Positions 22,920 to 30,605 of a stretch of DNA of 64,000 nucleotides are shown here, piece by piece. How positions within the stretch are numbered: position 1 is the stretch's first letter; the number at the start of each line of letters is the position of its first letter. The notes beneath the pieces were generated by a model that was not told the origin of the DNA, ran no database searches, and saw nothing but the letters and a program-made list of their open reading frames with translations. Source of the DNA: Paenibacillus sanguinis 2301083 = DSM 16941 (lineage in GTDB: Bacteria > Bacillota > Bacilli > Paenibacillales > Paenibacillaceae); NCBI RefSeq assembly GCF_000374825.1, contig NZ_KB895380.1, forward strand, positions 269,591 through 333,590. Direction: 5' to 3'. A program made the translations under genes and the position numbers.

Positions 22920-22927
22920 CGTTTTAC
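22914..22927. promoter_or_regulatory. LacI-type operator at the uxaC promoter, distal
   Basis: TGTAAACGTTTTAC centres on the palindrome AAACGTTT and overlaps the -35. It resembles a cre site but the last two bases do not fit the CcpA consensus, so a specific LacI-family operator is preferred. Confidence 0.6.
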
Positions 22928-23028
22928 CGCAAAAAGCAAGGAGGTTTGTCGCCTTCTCCCCATAAGAAAAACATCTATCGATGTACTATCTTTGATGCCA
23001 GACCACGTTAAGCGGCAGTTTTGCTTGC

Positions 23029-23076
23029 GATTATAGAATTGTTCAGCTCCGCTGAAAGCTTATAAATTCTATAATC
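23029..23076. repeat. Long palindromic hairpin of unknown role
   Basis: GATTATAGAATT (23029-23040) and AATTCTATAATC (23065-23076) are perfect 12-base inverted arms; an inner stem TTCAGC-TCC-GCTGAA sits between them. It has no T run and lies just before a separate terminator. Confidence 0.6.
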
Positions 23077-23078
23077 TT

Positions 23079-23121
23079 AAAAAAAGCTGCTCACACGACT
23101 GGATGCCATGCAAGCAGCTTT
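23079..23121 (-). terminator. Intrinsic terminator after the DUF3298 gene
   Basis: On the minus strand AAAGCTGCT pairs with AGCAGCTTT and runs into TTTTTTT. Confidence 0.8.
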
Positions 23122-23131
23122 ACTACATCTT

Positions 23132-23923
23132 TTAGCGTGTCTTGAAATTAAATGGATCGGCCCCTGGTGGCAGCAGCTTGGAGAACGGGAAATAATACTC
23201 GGGGAACCCATAGACGTAAGGCAGATAATCATACAGCTGGAAAAAAATTGTGACCCCCTGATCCTTGACATAATACGAAGGATTAGGTCCCACTGTTTTG
23301 AAATTGCCAAAGTAGCCTTCCGTTTGCTGAAGCTGCTTGGCAATCTCCGGATCAACGATGCTGCGATAATTAGGATTTGCCCGCAGCAGCTCATCCAGCG
23401 TAAGCAGCTTGCCATCGCTAAGACGGAAGGTTAAGCCCTCGCGGTAAGTCATACCATGGGCGCCGCCTGTGTACGAATAGGTGTCCTGATACAAGCTGAG
23501 CACCCCGTTGGCGTTATAGGTCACCTTGTAGGTGCCTACATATTCATAAGGATTCCCGCTTGGCGTGCTGGGCTGGCTCGCTTTGGCTTCCTTGAGCGAG
23601 CTGGCCACGAATGTCTCAGCTTTTTCCTTCAGCAAACGGTTGATTTTCTTCTGCACCGACTTGTTCTTCAACCCGCTGATCTGCGGATAATCAACTTTAA
23701 TCGACGCCTCGGGAATTTTCTTCTCCATCGTATGATTAGTAATGGTGACATTGGCTTGCTTAGGTGCAGCTGTCGGAAGGACTCCTCCCATATTCACACC
23801 CGTATGCAGGTTCACCGCCATCCCGGAGTCTATTGCCATTGCCGCAGCAGACACTACACTTGAACTGGATAACAGCAGCACTGCAGTTATAAACAACGTC
23901 ATCCATTTAACAGTTAGCTTCAT
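23132..23923 (-). CDS. Secreted DUF4163/DUF3298 (RsiV-like) protein
   Basis: 263 residues with a signal peptide (basic MKLTVKWM, hydrophobic core, cleavage near SAAA at about 27). The mature part reads as DUF4163 (about 75-150, with YEYVGTYKVTYN and SYTGGAHGMT) followed by DUF3298 (about 160-255, LTLDELLRAN and LLPPGADPF). These domains also form the extracytoplasmic part of RsiV, which binds lysozyme, but there is no membrane anchor or sigma factor gene here. The start is ATG 23923 behind AAGGGTGG. Function unknown. Confidence 0.85.
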   Translation of the reverse strand: MKLTVKWMTLFITAVLLLSSSSVVSAAAMAIDSGMAVNLHTGVNMGGVLPTAAPKQANVTITNHTMEKKIPEASIKVDYPQISGLKNKSVQKKINRLLKEKAETFVASSLKEAKASQPSTPSGNPYEYVGTYKVTYNANGVLSLYQDTYSYTGGAHGMTYREGLTFRLSDGKLLTLDELLRANPNYRSIVDPEIAKQLQQTEGYFGNFKTVGPNPSYYVKDQGVTIFFQLYDYLPYVYGFPEYYFPFSKLLPPGADPFNFKTR

Positions 23924-24002
23924 CTGTAATCGCCACCCTTTTGCTTTTGAATACTTTAATTATGACCCTGCTGGAAGATTTTCATGTACACAGCCAGAAT
24001 AC

Positions 24003-24048
24003 AAAAAAGCGCCGTAATTCTCCACTAATCATGGGGAACCACGACGCT
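24003..24048 (-). terminator. Terminator of the pot operon
   Basis: On the minus strand AGCGTCGT pairs with ACGGCGCT, continued by TTC with GAA, and runs into six T, 36 bases after the potD stop. Confidence 0.75.
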
Positions 24049-24083
24049 ACCTATTCCATTTGCTCTGTCTTCCCCGAAACGCT

Positions 24084-25130
24084 CTATTCCCGGCCGCTCT
24101 TCAGCTCTGTCCAAAGACGGTCATAAAGTTGCAGCTTATCGCCCACATCCCCAAGCCATTCGGTACGGGAAAGTTCCTCTTCAGACAAGTTAATCATTTT
24201 GTCGTTTAAATATTCTTCACTATGGAACTCGGCTGCCTTCGTATTCGGGTCGCTGTAGCCAATCGATTCATAGTTCTTGGCACTGATCTCCGGCGTCATC
24301 ATGAAATTGATAAATTTTTCAGCCAGCTCTTTATTCTTCGCATCCTTCGGAATGGCATAGTTATCCGACCAGATGGTCCCGCCTTCCTTTGGCACGACAT
24401 AAGCTACATCCGGATTATCCTGAGCAATGAAGGAGGCATCGCCAGACCATACGGTAGCAATCCAGCCTTCCTCCTGAATCATCTTCTGCTTGATGTTATC
24501 TGTATCAAAGGCTAGCACGCTAGGCAGCAGGCTCTTTAAGTCAGCTACAGCCGCATTAATCTGGCCTTCGTCCGTAGAACTGTTGGAGTGACCGTTCTTC
24601 TTGAGCGCCATTCCGATGACTTCCCGGTTATCGTCCAATAAGATGACTTTGCCCTTATATGCAGGATTCCAGAGGTCTTCCCAGCTATCAATCTCGTCTT
24701 TAACATATTTGGTGTTGTAAGCAATTCCCGTGACCCCTGACATATAGACGATGGAGTATTTGTTCCCCGGATCATAGGACGGGTTCTTGTACGCTTCCGC
24801 CAACCCCTCAAAGTTCGGGATATTATTCATATCCAGCGGCGCCAGCAGGTCCTGTTTAATCATGGTAGCTACCATGTAATCCGACGGTTGAATCAAATCA
24901 TAGCCGCCGCCACCTGCCTTGATCTTGGCCAGCAAATCCTCGTTGTTGGCGAACACGTCATAGTTGATCTTTACGTCAAACTCTTGCTCGAACTGCTCCA
25001 GCACTTCCTCGTCAAAGTTATCGGCCCAGCTATAAATGTTGAGTGTTTCTTTGGACGATCCGCACCCGGACAACAGTCCTGTTACCATCATTCCCGCCAG
25101 CACCAGGCCAGCCCATTTCATTTTTTTCAA
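24084..25130 (-). CDS. potD: Spermidine/putrescine ABC transporter binding lipoprotein
   Basis: Substrate-binding lipoprotein that captures polyamines outside the membrane. 348 residues; lipobox LLSGC with acceptor Cys23, then NIYSWADNFDEEVLEQFE and GGGYDLIQPSDYMV typical of PotD. I start at TTG 25130, eight bases after AAGGGAG; the ATG three codons on is 17 bases away. It lies 85 bases after potC, last of potABCD. Confidence 0.95.
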   Translation of the reverse strand: MKKMKWAGLVLAGMMVTGLLSGCGSSKETLNIYSWADNFDEEVLEQFEQEFDVKINYDVFANNEDLLAKIKAGGGGYDLIQPSDYMVATMIKQDLLAPLDMNNIPNFEGLAEAYKNPSYDPGNKYSIVYMSGVTGIAYNTKYVKDEIDSWEDLWNPAYKGKVILLDDNREVIGMALKKNGHSNSSTDEGQINAAVADLKSLLPSVLAFDTDNIKQKMIQEEGWIATVWSGDASFIAQDNPDVAYVVPKEGGTIWSDNYAIPKDAKNKELAEKFINFMMTPEISAKNYESIGYSDPNTKAAEFHSEEYLNDKMINLSEEELSRTEWLGDVGDKLQLYDRLWTELKSGRE

Positions 25131-25215
25131 TTCTCGATCTCCCTTCTTGTCTTTACAATATCTTGCTTATTATGCATGCTCTTTAGTTCATCTGATAGCC
25201 TTTCACTACAAGAAC

Positions 25216-26022
25216 TCAGAATGGCAGCATAGACTTTTTCTTCTGGCCTTTGCCACGATTCAACATAAATTGCGCCAGAAAAATCAAAGTCACCGTCACC
25301 ACGATCAAAATCGTACACAGCGCGTTAATTTCCGGGGAAATACCCCGTTTGACCTGCCCGTAAATATATATGGGCAACGTCGTCGAATTCGGTCCACTGA
25401 CAAAAAAGCTGACCATAAAATCATCCAGCGACAAAGTGAACGCTATTAGTGCGCCGGATATAATACCAGGCGAAATTTGCGGCAGAGTCACATAGCGGAA
25501 GGTTTGCCACGCGCTGGCACCCAAATCCTGAGCCGCTTCCTCCAGTTGTCCCCCCATCCCCGACAATCGAGTCGTTACGACAACATAAACATAAGACAAG
25601 CTAAAGGTAATATGGGCGATGATAATAGTTATCTTGCCCAGCGGCATGTTGATTTGATTAAACAAGACCAGCAAGCTTAACCCCATTATAATGTCCGGTA
25701 TGATAATCGGCAGATACAATAATCCGCCCATTCCCGTCTTCAAGCGTCTCCCCAGCTTACGCATAGCCAGCGCAGCCAACGTACCCAATATTGTCGAAAC
25801 GATAGTCGAGACGGCAGCCACAATCAAGCTATTGGTAAGTGCCTCCATAACATGCCGGTTCTGAAATAACGAGATGTACCATTCAAACGTAAAGCCGCTC
25901 CAATCCGCAGCCAGTCTGGAGCTGTTAAACGAATACGCCACAATGAATCCAATGGGTACATAAATGAAGATCATTACTAGCAAGGAGTGTATGCCCAGGA
26001 TTGAATGATCTTTTGTCCTCAT
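25216..26022 (-). CDS. potC: Spermidine/putrescine ABC transporter permease PotC
   Basis: One of two membrane channel subunits. 268 residues, six predicted helices, and the permease loop EEAAQDLGASAWQTFRYVTLPQ (near residues 160-181) that contacts the ATPase. ATG 26022 overlaps the potB stop by four bases. Confidence 0.95.
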   Translation of the reverse strand: MRTKDHSILGIHSLLVMIFIYVPIGFIVAYSFNSSRLAADWSGFTFEWYISLFQNRHVMEALTNSLIVAAVSTIVSTILGTLAALAMRKLGRRLKTGMGGLLYLPIIIPDIIMGLSLLVLFNQINMPLGKITIIIAHITFSLSYVYVVVTTRLSGMGGQLEEAAQDLGASAWQTFRYVTLPQISPGIISGALIAFTLSLDDFMVSFFVSGPNSTTLPIYIYGQVKRGISPEINALCTILIVVTVTLIFLAQFMLNRGKGQKKKSMLPF

Positions 26023-26870
26023 GAGCGCACCTCCCGCGACGATTGATATCGTGAGGTCATCGCCCGATTAAAGAGCAGGATCATAATCAGCGACGTAATC
26101 ACGAAAATGACCGACAACGCCGAGCCAAACGGCCAATTGCGAGCACCCAGGAACTGGCTTTGAATAATGTTGCTGATCATCGCTGCTTTCGCGCCCCCAA
26201 GAATGTCCGTAACCACGAACATCCCTGTTGTCGAGACATAGACTAGCACCGATCCGGTCATAATACCCGATTTGGTCTGCGGCAGCGTGATATGCCAGAA
26301 CGATTTCCATCGGGTCGCCCCAAGGTCGGAAGCCGCCTCCAGGAGCTTCTTGTCCATTTGCTCCAAAGCGACATAAATCGGCAGCACCATGAACGGGATA
26401 AAGGTATACACCATCCCCAGCAGCACCGCTCCTTTGGTATACAGCATCTGCAGCGGCTCCTGAATCAAGCCAGCTCCCAGAAGAAGTTCATTCACGACGC
26501 CCTGTGTCCTCAGTAACAGCACCCACGCATAGGTCCGTATCAGGAAATTAATCCAGAATGGCACTGTAATGAGGACAAGGCCCCAGGTTTGCATTCTCGG
26601 GCCGGCGTTAGCAATATAGTACGCTAATGGATAGCTTAGCAGTAGACACAATACCGTTGTAAGCACCGACAACACAATCGTATCCCAATAAATACCCAGA
26701 TACAGTGGATCAAAAAACAGCTTGTATGATTCCAGATTAAAGCCGGGCACTACATTGCCGAGGTCGTCCCGGCCCATAAAGGAGATGCCGACAACAATCA
26801 GCATGGGAACGACCAGAAAGAGGCACAGCCACAAGAGGACCGGCAGCATATTCAAGCTTGATCTTCTCAT
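26019..26870 (-). CDS. potB: Spermidine/putrescine ABC transporter permease PotB
   Basis: Second channel subunit, 283 residues with six predicted helices and the ATPase-contact loop [18 protein letters not shown] near residue 180. ATG 26870 overlaps the potA stop by four bases. Confidence 0.95.
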   Translation of the reverse strand: MRRSSLNMLPVLLWLCLFLVVPMLIVVGISFMGRDDLGNVVPGFNLESYKLFFDPLYLGIYWDTIVLSVLTTVLCLLLSYPLAYYIANAGPRMQTWGLVLITVPFWINFLIRTYAWVLLLRTQGVVNELLLGAGLIQEPLQMLYTKGAVLLGMVYTFIPFMVLPIYVALEQMDKKLLEAASDLGATRWKSFWHITLPQTKSGIMTGSVLVYVSTTGMFVVTDILGGAKAAMISNIIQSQFLGARNWPFGSALSVIFVITSLIMILLFNRAMTSRYQSSREVRS

Positions 26871-27841
26871 GAGCCGATAACCACCTCATCTTCCGACTTC
26901 CAATTCACCCCAACCGCTTCTCCAACTTGCCAGGATCGCTCATCTTCACCGCCAAGCACGACCGATACACGCATCGGCTCATTATCAAGCTGAACGACCA
27001 GCTTATGGACACCGCCCAGGTACAGCACATCCAGCACCTCGCCACTGCGCTTGGCTCCACTGATCGCGTCACCACTAATCGCCTGTAGCTTCTCCGGCCG
27101 AACGGCAAATAACTCGCCATCTCGTGAGAATACATTGTTCTCTCCCACAAAGGTCGCGGAGAATAGTGTCGCTGGCTGGGCATAGATTTCCTTCGGAGTA
27201 CCGATCTGCTCCACTCGGCCGCTATTCATAACGACAATGCGATCTGACATCATCATCGCTTCCTCTTGGTCATGTGTCACATAAACAAAAGTGATGCCCA
27301 GGCTTCGCTGCAACTGCTTCAGCTCCGCTTGCAGGCTCTTGCGAAGCTGCAAATCCAGCGCGCCAAGCGGCTCGTCCAACAGAAGGACCCTCGGCTTATT
27401 GGCAATGGCCCGCGCGATAGCGACCCGTTGCTGTTGTCCACCGGATAATTGATGCGGGTAACGTTTGGTCAGCGCGGTCAATTGCGTCATTTCAACCGCT
27501 TCCTGCACGCGCTCCCGCTGCTGCTGTGCCGGCATTTTTTTCATTTTCAGCCCGAAGGCGACATTTTCTTCCACCGTCATATGCGGAAACAAAGCATAAT
27601 GTTGAAACACAAGGTTCAAATCCCGGCGATTCGGTGGCAGATTCGTCAGGTCTTGCCCATCCAGCAGGATTTTCCCTCCGGTGGGCTGTTCAAACCCGGC
27701 GATCATACGCAGAATCGTCGTTTTGCCGCAGCCGCTTGGGCCCAGCAAGGTAAGGAATTCACCTTCCTTAATGGTGAGCGATAGCGGATGCAAGGCGACC
27801 TGTCCGGCAAAGCGTTTCTCTACAGCGGCCAGTTCAATCAT
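26867..27841 (-). CDS. potA: Spermidine/putrescine ABC transporter ATPase PotA
   Basis: ATPase that drives polyamine uptake. 324 residues: Walker [10 protein letters not shown], signature [14 protein letters not shown], Walker [14 protein letters not shown]-loop VTHDQEEA, and a C-terminal TOBE-like domain from about 235. The start is ATG 27841 after AGGAG. First gene of potABCD; its leader carries a terminator hairpin, suggesting attenuation. Confidence 0.96.
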   Translation of the reverse strand: MIELAAVEKRFAGQVALHPLSLTIKEGEFLTLLGPSGCGKTTILRMIAGFEQPTGGKILLDGQDLTNLPPNRRDLNLVFQHYALFPHMTVEENVAFGLKMKKMPAQQQRERVQEAVEMTQLTALTKRYPHQLSGGQQQRVAIARAIANKPRVLLLDEPLGALDLQLRKSLQAELKQLQRSLGITFVYVTHDQEEAMMMSDRIVVMNSGRVEQIGTPKEIYAQPATLFSATFVGENNVFSRDGELFAVRPEKLQAISGDAISGAKRSGEVLDVLYLGGVHKLVVQLDNEPMRVSVVLGGEDERSWQVGEAVGVNWKSEDEVVIGS

Positions 27842-27882
27842 CTTGGCATCAACTCCTGAATTTAGTACTTACTTCACTTAAG

Positions 27883-27913
27883 AAAAAAAAGCCATATCCA
27901 TTGGTATGGCTTT
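27883..27913 (-). terminator. Terminator in the potA leader, putative attenuator
   Basis: On the minus strand AAAGCCATA pairs with TATGGCTTT and is followed by eight T. It lies between the pot promoter and the potA start, so it can stop transcription before the operon. An upstream TTTAAC-AG-GTTAAA element shares bases with the stem and might compete with it. Confidence 0.75.
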
Positions 27914-27946
27914 AACCTGTTAAACAATTGATTTTTTCGCATATTC

Positions 27947-27975
27947 ACTATACCTTGTTTTCCCGAGGGTTACAA
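27947..27975 (-). promoter_or_regulatory. Promoter of potABCD
   Basis: Minus strand: TTGTAA at 27970-27975, 17-base spacer, TATAGT at 27947-27952. It gives a leader of about 100 bases. Confidence 0.75.
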
Positions 27976-28076
27976 TAGTTTATTCACTGATACAATCTTA
28001 ACTTTTTCAAGATTAAATCAGTGAAGATAACCACCTTTTATGTAAAATAATTTACACATATGTATCTGACCTCAAA

Positions 28077-28123
28077 AAATAAAAAGAAGTGGCATATACT
28101 CCGCGAAGAATAACGCCACTCCT
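28077..28123 (-). terminator. Terminator after the AT-rich secreted protein gene
   Basis: On the minus strand AGTGGC pairs with GCCACT over a 21-base loop, then a T-rich run (TTTTTATTTTTT). Confidence 0.65.
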
Positions 28124-28196
28124 CAACTCAGACTGCATAAATATCTTAACATCTGCTGTTCAACTCTACACGGTTGCTCAACAAGTTCTTCTGAAG

Positions 28197-28745
28197 CTAT
28201 TTGATGTCCACAGCAGGTCCATTAGACCAAATATTATTTTTAGTTATACCTTTTGCATTAACCGTTTTGCTCATTTCAATATAAACAATATTTCCATTTT
28301 CGCGTTCCCAGAATAAAATAGCATCATCTAATGAATCGCTCAAAAGCAAGGCAGGAAAGCGATCACCTATTTGCAAGGAATTTTTTCTTTCTTCGCTGAA
28401 GAAAGCTTTATTGAATGAATTTGCTTCCTCTTTCGCCAGATTTCTAACAAATTCAATATCAACATCGCCTGCATTGATTAATTTCCAGTTTTTTATATTT
28501 TCACCTTTAATCTCAATTAATTTTTCTCTTCCCTTATTCCAACTCTCATTTAAGAAATTTAAAACTTCAGGTTTAGTGACCTCAACAAAAGACTTATGAT
28601 CATGAACAGTTGCCTTTTCATCCAATATTAAAGGCTTAACTTCAGAACTAGGCTTATGATCATTGCTAGCAAATGAATAAGAAGCAAAAGTCGTGGCAAG
28701 TACAGCTATTGCAGAAAATATAATTGCCTTTTTTTTGAAATTCAC
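28197..28745 (-). CDS. Secreted protein of unknown function
   Basis: About 182 residues with a signal peptide (basic NFKKK, hydrophobic core IIFSAIAVLATTFASYSFA) and a hydrophilic, Glu/Lys/Asn-rich mature part. I recognise no domain. The coding region is much more AT-rich than flanking genes. GTG 28745 lies ten bases after AAGGAG; a TTG at 28751 is an alternative. It follows the 126-residue secreted protein gene by 17 bases, so the two form one unit. Confidence 0.7.
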   Translation of the reverse strand: MNFKKKAIIFSAIAVLATTFASYSFASNDHKPSSEVKPLILDEKATVHDHKSFVEVTKPEVLNFLNESWNKGREKLIEIKGENIKNWKLINAGDVDIEFVRNLAKEEANSFNKAFFSEERKNSLQIGDRFPALLLSDSLDDAILFWERENGNIVYIEMSKTVNAKGITKNNIWSNGPAVDIK

Positions 28746-28762
28746 TTTCAATCATCTCCTTA

Positions 28763-29143
28763 TCACCAGTATACGTTACCACCTAAATCATCACCTACAC
28801 CTGAATCCGTCTCTCGGTATATGTTATAAGGCATCCAATAGCTTGAAGAACTTGGATGTTTACAATATTCTGTCTGAACTCCTGAGGCAGGGTAGCCATC
28901 ATCTTCCTTAGAACCTCTGAAAATACCATCCTCGTAAAATTCCATATATACACGGGTATATTCAAATACTGGTGCTCCAGGAGCATCATCTGCAGACACA
29001 GTACCCTGAACATAACTTCGGCTACATCCATAATCAATACTAGCATTGACCTCTAAGTAAGCATAACTGGTGGACCCAAAGAAAAAGCTTAAGAGAAATA
29101 CCAACATCGGCAATGTAATCAACTTTTTTGCTAGTAATCTCAT
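28763..29143 (-). CDS. Small secreted protein of unknown function with two cysteines
   Basis: 126 residues. Signal peptide (KKLITLPMLVFLLSFFFG, likely cleavage after SYA near 28), then about 98 residues rich in Tyr, Ser, Gly and Asp with two Cys that could form a disulfide. No family recognised. ATG 29143 follows AAAGGTGAT. The promoter at 29247-29275 drives it together with the next secreted protein. AT-rich and next to a TPR regulator with an exported peptide, so a link to cell signalling or competition is possible but unproven. Confidence 0.65.
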   Translation of the reverse strand: MRLLAKKLITLPMLVFLLSFFFGSTSYAYLEVNASIDYGCSRSYVQGTVSADDAPGAPVFEYTRVYMEFYEDGIFRGSKEDDGYPASGVQTEYCKHPSSSSYWMPYNIYRETDSGVGDDLGGNVYW

Positions 29144-29246
29144 TAGACAATCACCTTTCCCATTTATTTATAAAAATCGGAACTAGCCCATAAAACCTAA
29201 AAACAGCCCCCTTCCATTATTTAAAAATGGTAAATATGGTATAATT

Positions 29247-29275
29247 TATATATCAAATGATTTTTTTGATGTCAA
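29247..29275 (-). promoter_or_regulatory. Promoter for the two secreted proteins
   Basis: Minus strand: TTGACA at 29270-29275, 17-base spacer, TATATA at 29247-29252. Just downstream two ACCAT copies (minus sense) fall in a stretch whose plus strand reads ATGGTAAATATGGTATAA. Confidence 0.75.
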
Positions 29276-29300
29276 TACTTCAAGAAACCTTAAAAATGAA

Positions 29301-29333
29301 AAAAGTGCCCCCAATTAAATTGGTAAGCACCTT
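29301..29333 (-). terminator. Terminator after the TPR/peptide pair
   Basis: On the minus strand AAGGTGC pairs with GCACTTTT, with an inner CCAATT/AATTGG stem, then TTTTTT. It ends the signalling pair before the promoter of the secreted proteins. Confidence 0.75.
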
Positions 29334-29351
29334 CTTCAAATCTATTGGAAA

Positions 29352-29468
29352 CTAATGTTCCATTCCATGGCTGTTTGTAGTAAAAATAGTTGTATTGGAT
29401 AACACAGGCCCCGAAACTACACTAAGCAGGCAAAAAATGACCATCATGGATACATATGCTTTTTTCAT
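29352..29468 (-). CDS. Small exported peptide precursor, Phr-like
   Basis: 38 residues. It starts MKKAY, has a hydrophobic core (VSMMVIFCLLSVVSG) and a polar C-terminal tail ending NSHGMEH, the layout of secreted signal-peptide precursors of the Phr type. The ATG at 29468 has an excellent AAGGAGG ribosome site. The gene overlaps the 3' end of the TPR protein gene by 47 bases in a different frame, as phr genes overlap rap genes in Bacillus, and a terminator follows. The active peptide would come from the tail; its exact ends cannot be read. Confidence 0.7.
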   Translation of the reverse strand: MKKAYVSMMVIFCLLSVVSGPVLSNTTIFTTNSHGMEH

Positions 29469-30264
29469 TACTCAATTCCTCCTTAAGAATTTGATCAATA
29501 ATCATAGAATATCTCTCTTGCTGATCTGCACTGGCGTACATTCTTGTTGATTCAAAAATTACAACAAATCTTTTAAAGGCTTTATTATCTTCAAGCATAT
29601 CAGAAAATTCCAAACCTTGTAATATTGTATCTATTGCAACAATTTTATCTGCTCTCGTGAGATAGTATAATGATAGTTTATAAAGAGCTTTCATTATGTA
29701 TAAAGCCCTTTTATGCTTATAATACTCGATGGCTCTAGCAATTTTATGTTTAAACGACGCTAGCAAATCGTCAATTTCAAAACCATGAATTAACGAAGAT
29801 TCAATAATGTTAAGTAAACCCGGCATTAATTCATCAATTCTGGATTCTCTTAAAAAATGAACATATGGTTCAAGGTAGTCAAGATCTCCTTCAAGGATGT
29901 TTACGGCCAGCATATTAGCTTTGGCAAACATACGGAATGAGGTTATTTCCTTCTTTGCCTCATCACTTCCATCATCCAACCAGCTTAGGTCGCTATACTT
30001 TTCTATAAGCGCTTTTGATTCACGATATAATCCCTTATTTTGCAACGCAATTCCCTTGGCTAATTGGCTATGCCCGATGTAGTAAATCATATGTCTTTCA
30101 CATTGGGATTGTTTAAATTCAGTATTTTCCTCGAGCTTCTGAGTAGCCTGATAAAGCTTGTCTGAAATTTCAATCATTTTGTCCCAATCCTCTAGCGTAT
30201 AAGTGGCCTTTAGTAAGTCAACTAATGAATCGAGCTTCAAATCATCAAGATACGACGAATTCAA
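29422..30264 (-). CDS. TPR-type peptide-sensor protein without DNA-binding domain (Rap-like, RRNPP group)
   Basis: 280 residues, almost all alpha-helical, with repeated helix pairs of TPR character (LYRESKALIEKYSDLSWL, FRMFAKANMLAVNILEGD, LYIMKALYKLSLYYLTRADK). It resembles the C-terminal part of Paenibacillus and Brevibacillus regulators that carry an N-terminal helix-turn-helix, but no such domain is present and none is encoded upstream. The start is TTG 30264, seven bases after GGAGG. A strong promoter sits at 30303-30331, so the short form is the intended product. The overlapping Phr-like gene suggests it is a peptide-responsive switch; its target protein is unknown. Confidence 0.7.
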   Translation of the reverse strand: MNSSYLDDLKLDSLVDLLKATYTLEDWDKMIEISDKLYQATQKLEENTEFKQSQCERHMIYYIGHSQLAKGIALQNKGLYRESKALIEKYSDLSWLDDGSDEAKKEITSFRMFAKANMLAVNILEGDLDYLEPYVHFLRESRIDELMPGLLNIIESSLIHGFEIDDLLASFKHKIARAIEYYKHKRALYIMKALYKLSLYYLTRADKIVAIDTILQGLEFSDMLEDNKAFKRFVVIFESTRMYASADQQERYSMIIDQILKEELSNEKSICIHDGHFLPA

Positions 30265-30302
30265 GGATATACCTCCAATCCCACATTTTTCTTTTTTTAA
30301 TC

Positions 30303-30331
30303 ACTATATAGAACAATTTACCATATGTCAA
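30303..30331 (-). promoter_or_regulatory. Promoter for the TPR/peptide pair
   Basis: Minus strand: consensus TTGACA at 30326-30331, 17-base spacer, TATAGT at 30303-30308. The spacer holds ATGGTAAAT, also found near the secreted-protein promoter. Confidence 0.85.
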
Positions 30332-30493
30332 TTAAAAATATTTCTCAAATCATTAAGAGCTTTGAGAGAACTACACAATTCTACAAATTTAATTACTTAT
30401 TGAGTTAAAATATTCCAACATTTTAGTCCCCTTCATACCATACTATTAATGAAAGCCCTAGTTACCGCTCAGCAGCGTTCTACAAAAAACAGC

Positions 30494-30552
30494 AAAAAAG
30501 CCCTGGGTTCGTTCCATGTGCTACCCAGCCTACGGAATCAACCCAGAGCCTA
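30494..30552 (-). terminator. Terminator after the SIMPL-domain gene
   Basis: On the minus strand GCTCTGGGTT pairs with AACCCAGGGC, extended by ATTCC with GGAAC, and runs into six T. Confidence 0.8.
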
Positions 30553-30605
30553 GAAAAAGTTTTTAACTTGACTCGAAATCAGTAAGAAATGCCGCTCCCC
30601 TATTT

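Larger units (their letters stand above)
22832..23131. other. Regulatory region upstream of uxaC and terminator region of the DUF3298 gene
   Basis: 300 bases without a gene. It holds the uxaC promoter with two LacI-type operators (22879-22927), a long palindromic hairpin (23029-23076) and a terminator (23079-23121). Confidence 0.6.
27842..28196. other. Leader of the pot operon and terminator region of the upstream gene
   Basis: 355 bases without a gene. It contains the pot leader terminator (27883-27913), the pot promoter (27947-27975) and a terminator (28077-28123) for the secreted protein gene upstream. Confidence 0.65.
30265..30605. other. Intergenic region with the TPR gene promoter and SIMPL gene terminator
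   Basis: 341 bases, no gene. Promoter at 30303-30331 and terminator at 30494-30552; between them an AT-rich stretch with stops in all frames and no helix-turn-helix remnant. Confidence 0.6.

Noticed and set aside
22914..22927. CcpA cre site at uxaC
   Set aside because: The last two bases break the cre consensus, and a matching LacI-type palindrome lies 34 bases away, so a specific operator fits better.
28197..30264. Prophage or arbitrium (AimR-AimP) module
   Set aside because: The TPR protein has no helix-turn-helix, and no phage gene, integrase or attachment site is nearby.
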